From contig CAJXKX010000102.1 in assembly GCA_913055965.1 (NCBI GenBank), positions 1-7,141 of the forward strand: DNA of 7,141 nucleotides, in the 5' to 3' direction. Shown piece by piece: positions 5,305 through 7,141 of this stretch. The notes under the pieces were generated by a model that was not told the origin of the DNA, searched no databases, and worked only from the letters and a program-made list of their open reading frames with translations. Source of the stretch: an uncultured Roseovarius sp. (lineage in GTDB: Bacteria > Pseudomonadota > Alphaproteobacteria > Rhodobacterales > Rhodobacteraceae). How positions within the stretch are numbered: the first letter of the stretch is position 1; the number at the start of each line of letters is the position of its first letter. Made by a program: the position numbers and the translations under genes.

Positions 5305-6027
5305 TCAGCCGTTCCCGGTGCCGCTGCGTTCGGGCATGGCGGGCGGGGTCGAGGGCGCGCGCGGACGCTTGGCGGCCGCTTGGGCCTCCTGCGGCTTCGG
5401 TGCGGCCGCGCTCTCGGCGACGGGTTTGGCCGAGGCGGCCGGGGCCTGTGCTGCGCCGGCCGCAGCCGGTTTCGCGTCGGGCTTGGGGGCTGCCGGTTTC
5501 GGGGCCTCTGCCGTGGTCTTTGCCGCAGGGGCCGCCGCCTTGGGCTCTGCCTTGGACTCTGCCGGTCCGGTCGCGGGCGCCCCAGCGGGCTTGGCCGCAG
5601 CGGGTTTCGGCGCGGGGGCGGGCGTCTCGGCCTTCGGCTTGGGCGCGGGCTTTGCCGTGGCCGGTTTCGCCGCCGCTGCGGGCTTGTCGGGCGCCGGTTT
5701 CGCGGCAGGCGCGGGCTTTGCCGCCGCCGGTTTGGCAGAGGCCGGTTTCGCCTTGGCCGGTTTGGCGGCGGGGGTCGCGTCGGCCTTGCGCGCGGCTGCC
5801 GGTTTCTTCGCAGTGGCGGGCTTGGGTTTGGGCGCCGGTTTCGGTGCCGCGGCGGGTGTGGGTTCGGTGGCCGGGGCCGCCTGCATCGTCCTGCGCTTGG
5901 CAAAGGGCGTGGCCCGCAGACCCGCCTCGGTCATCACGCGGGCGACGCGCAACTGGCTTTCGATCATGTATCCGGTCAGGCGGATGCCCGCCGCCGAGAG
6001 CTTGAGCGGGAGATCGGGTGCAAGCAT
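5305..6027 (-). CDS. Ala/Pro/Lys-rich low-complexity protein, candidate PHB-granule or nucleoid-associated factor
   Basis: A 240-residue protein in two parts. Residues 1-48 are ordinary sequence with a likely amphipathic helix (LPLKLSAAGIRLTGYMIESQ, then VARVMTEAGLRATPFAKRR). From about residue 50 the protein is almost entirely Ala, Pro and Lys in AKPA-type repeats, becoming more acidic and Thr/Ser/Glu-containing after residue 125. Such tails occur in histone H1-like proteins and in PhaF-type phasins, which bind DNA and PHB granules. I do not recognise the head domain with certainty. A PhaR-type palindrome 74 bases upstream (6101-6111) supports a link to polyhydroxybutyrate metabolism; this is inference. 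The ATG at 6027 is preferred over a TTG at 6033 because AAGGA lies nine bases before the ATG but only three before the TTG. Database hits may carry misleading antifreeze or histone labels caused by composition. Confidence 0.75.
   Translation of the reverse strand: MLAPDLPLKLSAAGIRLTGYMIESQLRVARVMTEAGLRATPFAKRRTMQAAPATEPTPAAAPKPAPKPKPATAKKPAAARKADATPAAKPAKAKPASAKPAAAKPAPAAKPAPDKPAAAAKPATAKPAPKPKAETPAPAPKPAAAKPAGAPATGPAESKAEPKAAAPAAKTTAEAPKPAAPKPDAKPAAAGAAQAPAASAKPVAESAAAPKPQEAQAAAKRPRAPSTPPAMPERSGTGNG
5465..5842 (-). repeat. Degenerate AKPA-coding repeat tract
   Basis: The plus-strand 10-mer GCCGGTTTCG occurs exactly at 5465, 5492, 5660, 5693, 5741 and 5833, with one-base or two-base variants between (for example 5726, 5755 and 5798). 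On the coding minus strand it reads CGAAACCGGC and encodes Lys-Pro-Ala. Spacings are irregular, so this is a degenerate interspersed protein repeat rather than a clean tandem array. Confidence 0.8.
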
Positions 6028-6080
6028 TGTCAACGTTCCTTCTTGTCAGGGCGTGCCACTGCTACAGGACACAGGTGACA

Positions 6081-6095
6081 GGCGCGTAACGCGCC
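6081..6095. promoter_or_regulatory. Inverted repeat GGCGCGT-A-ACGCGCC upstream of the 6027 gene
   Basis: Two perfect 7-base arms are separated by one base, 54 to 68 bases before the ATG at 6027. It lies between that ATG and the PhaR-type palindrome, where promoter elements should be. Its centre is TA-containing, as in many dimer-binding operators. No named regulator is recognised, and chance is possible. Confidence 0.3.
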
Positions 6096-6100
6096 CGTTT

Positions 6101-6111
6101 CTGCAATGCAG
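6101..6111. promoter_or_regulatory. PhaR-type operator CTGCAATGCAG
   Basis: CTGCA-A-TGCAG is an 11-base perfect palindrome. It matches the CTGC-N3-GCAG pattern described for PhaR, the PHB-sensing repressor of phasin and PHB genes in alphaproteobacteria such as Paracoccus denitrificans. The flanks extend it to TGCTGCATTGCAG on the minus strand. It sits 74 bases upstream of the Ala/Pro/Lys-rich gene and downstream of the folE2 terminator, so it should act on the former. The match to the published pattern is from memory. Confidence 0.55.
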
Positions 6112-6144
6112 CATCGGGGCCGTGAGGTCAAATCACAACGCAAA

Positions 6145-6168
6145 GGTGCGGCGAAATCTCGCCGCACC
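6145..6168 (-). terminator. Rho-independent terminator after folE2
   Basis: GGTGCGGCGA (6145-6154) and TCGCCGCACC (6159-6168) form a perfect 10-bp stem with a 4-base loop. On the minus strand it is followed by TTTGCGTT. It starts 34 bases after the folE2 stop codon (6205-6203). This separates folE2 from the Ala/Pro/Lys-rich gene. The T-tract is short but the stem is strong. Confidence 0.7.
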
Positions 6169-6202
6169 GCCGCAAAACTGCCGGAAAAATGGACAGGCGC
6201 GC

Positions 6203-7141
6203 TCAGCCGCCGTGCACGAGCGTCTGGAACAGGCGCGGATCGAGGCTGGTCGCGGCGAAGGTATCGCCCTCGGTCAGCACGCTCACCGCGTCGTGACTGT
6301 GCAGGCTTTCCTGATGGCTCGCCACGACGCGGAAATCGCCGATCCGGGGCTCGGCCAGCAATTGCTCGCAGAAAAGCCGCGCCGCATCCTCGACGAAGAT
6401 CGGGTTGGCGGCGTTCAACTCGGCGAAGGCCTGTTCGTCCTCGCGCTTCACCATCACCTGCGTCTCGGTCGGCACCGCGCGGCGGGCCAGTTCGATCAGG
6501 TCCTCGAACCACAGCCGGTCGCTGCCCACCACCTCGACCGAGAGGCGCGCGACCGAGCGCTGCGAGTGCGGCGTGGCCAGTTGTCCGCGCGTGGCGCGCG
6601 CGTGCTCGCTCAGTTCCAGCGAACACGGGCAGGTCGAGGAATAGACGAAATCGAGATGCATGAGCTTGCGCCGCACGCCGTCCTGCTCGACCAGTTCGAG
6701 CGCGATGTCGTAATACTGATAGCCCATGAGGCCAGAGCGCAGCGCCTCGACCTTCATCGGGTAGGAGAGCCGCATCTGAAGCCGCGCATCGACGCTGTCG
6801 AGATCGGTGAGGTAGTCGTCGAGCGCCGCCTCCATCACCCCGAGGCTGAAGGTCTTTTCGGAGTGCTTGTAGAAGCTGCGCATGATGCGCGACATGTTGA
6901 TCCCCTTCTTGCCCGCCTCAAGGCTCACCGTGCCGGTGACCGAGGTCTCGAGCGTGAGATCGCCGTTGTCGCGGGTATGGTAGCGGATCGGCAGGCGGAA
7001 ATTGGAGATGCCCACATGCTGCAACTGCTGCCGCGTGCCGCGGATCAGCGACGCGGGGCCGTTCTGAAGATCGGGCAGCGTCGCGCGATAGGCGGGATCG
7101 GCGGCAAAGCCCTCGGGGTAATCGCGCGAGAGCGTGGGGTA
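6203..7141 (-). CDS. folE2: GTP cyclohydrolase FolE2 (type IB), N-terminus cut by window edge
   Basis: FolE2 converts GTP to 7,8-dihydroneopterin triphosphate in the cytoplasm, the first step towards tetrahydrofolate and, in many bacteria, queuosine. It is the COG1469 enzyme that can replace zinc-dependent FolE. The visible 312 residues include LPDLQNGPASLIRG near the left end, QHVGISNFRLPIRYHTRDNG, and the family block SSTCPCSLELSEHA (coding near 6639-6598), whose cysteine is expected to be in the active site. Also present are ATPHSQRSVAR and ESLHSHDAVSVLTEG with conserved His. The frame is open to 7141: the 39 codons before the TTG at 7024 still match the family, so that TTG is internal and the true start lies beyond the right edge. 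Alphaproteobacterial homologues are about 360 residues. A terminator follows at 6145-6168. The promoter, where any zinc control would be seen, is not in view. Confidence 0.97.
   Translation of the reverse strand, partial: YPTLSRDYPEGFAADPAYRATLPDLQNGPASLIRGTRQQLQHVGISNFRLPIRYHTRDNGDLTLETSVTGTVSLEAGKKGINMSRIMRSFYKHSEKTFSLGVMEAALDDYLTDLDSVDARLQMRLSYPMKVEALRSGLMGYQYYDIALELVEQDGVRRKLMHLDFVYSSTCPCSLELSEHARATRGQLATPHSQRSVARLSVEVVGSDRLWFEDLIELARRAVPTETQVMVKREDEQAFAELNAANPIFVEDAARLFCEQLLAEPRIGDFRVVASHQESLHSHDAVSVLTEGDTFAATSLDPRLFQTLVHGG

Noticed and set aside
5131..6078. Gly/Arg-rich open frame on the plus strand opposite the Ala/Pro/Lys-rich gene
   Set aside because: It is the complement of the AKPA repeat. 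The minus-strand frame has a normal N-terminus, ribosome binding site, upstream operator and downstream hairpin.
7024..7024. TTG at 7024 as the start of folE2
   Set aside because: The frame stays open to the right edge, and the preceding 39 codons (including LPDLQNGPASLIRG) match the family, so the start is outside the window.

Overview
The window is GC-rich DNA from an alphaproteobacterium, most likely Rhodobacterales (Roseobacter/Rhodobacteraceae-like). The GlyQ and FolE2 proteins read almost exactly like the versions I remember from that order. A SPOR/peptidoglycan-binding/trypsin-fold protein beside glyQ, small DUF1127 genes and a PhaR-type operator also fit. I see no insertion sequence, phage gene, CRISPR array, rRNA or tRNA. 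It looks like ordinary chromosome with several small, poorly described accessory genes.

Layout, left to right. Positions 1-698 (minus) hold the N-terminal three quarters of glyQ, cut by the left edge. Divergent from it, 879-2600 (plus) encodes a secreted three-domain protein whose trypsin-like domain lacks all three expected catalytic residues. It is followed by a small exported protein of unknown function (2698-3024, plus), whose start codon abuts a perfect 10-bp hairpin. That pair converges on trkH (3045-4493, minus), a complete K+ channel subunit; the 20-bp gap holds a strong hairpin shared by both gene ends. Upstream of trkH, on the same strand, lie two small paralogous DUF1127-like genes (4548-4775 and 4958-5179) separated by a rho-independent terminator. 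Next come an Ala/Pro/Lys-rich protein (5305-6027, minus) with a PhaR-type operator upstream, a terminator, and folE2 (6203 to beyond the right edge, minus), which lacks its N-terminus here.

How the genes relate. Most are separate transcription units: hairpins follow folE2, the upstream DUF1127 gene, possibly the Ala/Pro/Lys-rich gene, and the trkH/exported-protein junction. The likely co-transcribed pairs are the trypsin-fold protein with the small exported protein, and the downstream DUF1127 gene with trkH, although trkH also has its own -35-like element. Themes are translation (glyQ), the cell envelope (879-2600 and 2698-3024), potassium uptake (trkH), post-transcriptional or stress control (DUF1127 pair), polyhydroxybutyrate biology (Ala/Pro/Lys-rich protein, inferred from the operator) and folate/queuosine precursor synthesis (folE2).

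The points most worth a second look are the degenerate-triad pseudoprotease, the PhaR-type site in front of an unassigned repetitive protein, and the hairpin that overlaps the ribosome binding site of the small exported protein. No gap without a gene is longer than 300 bases.
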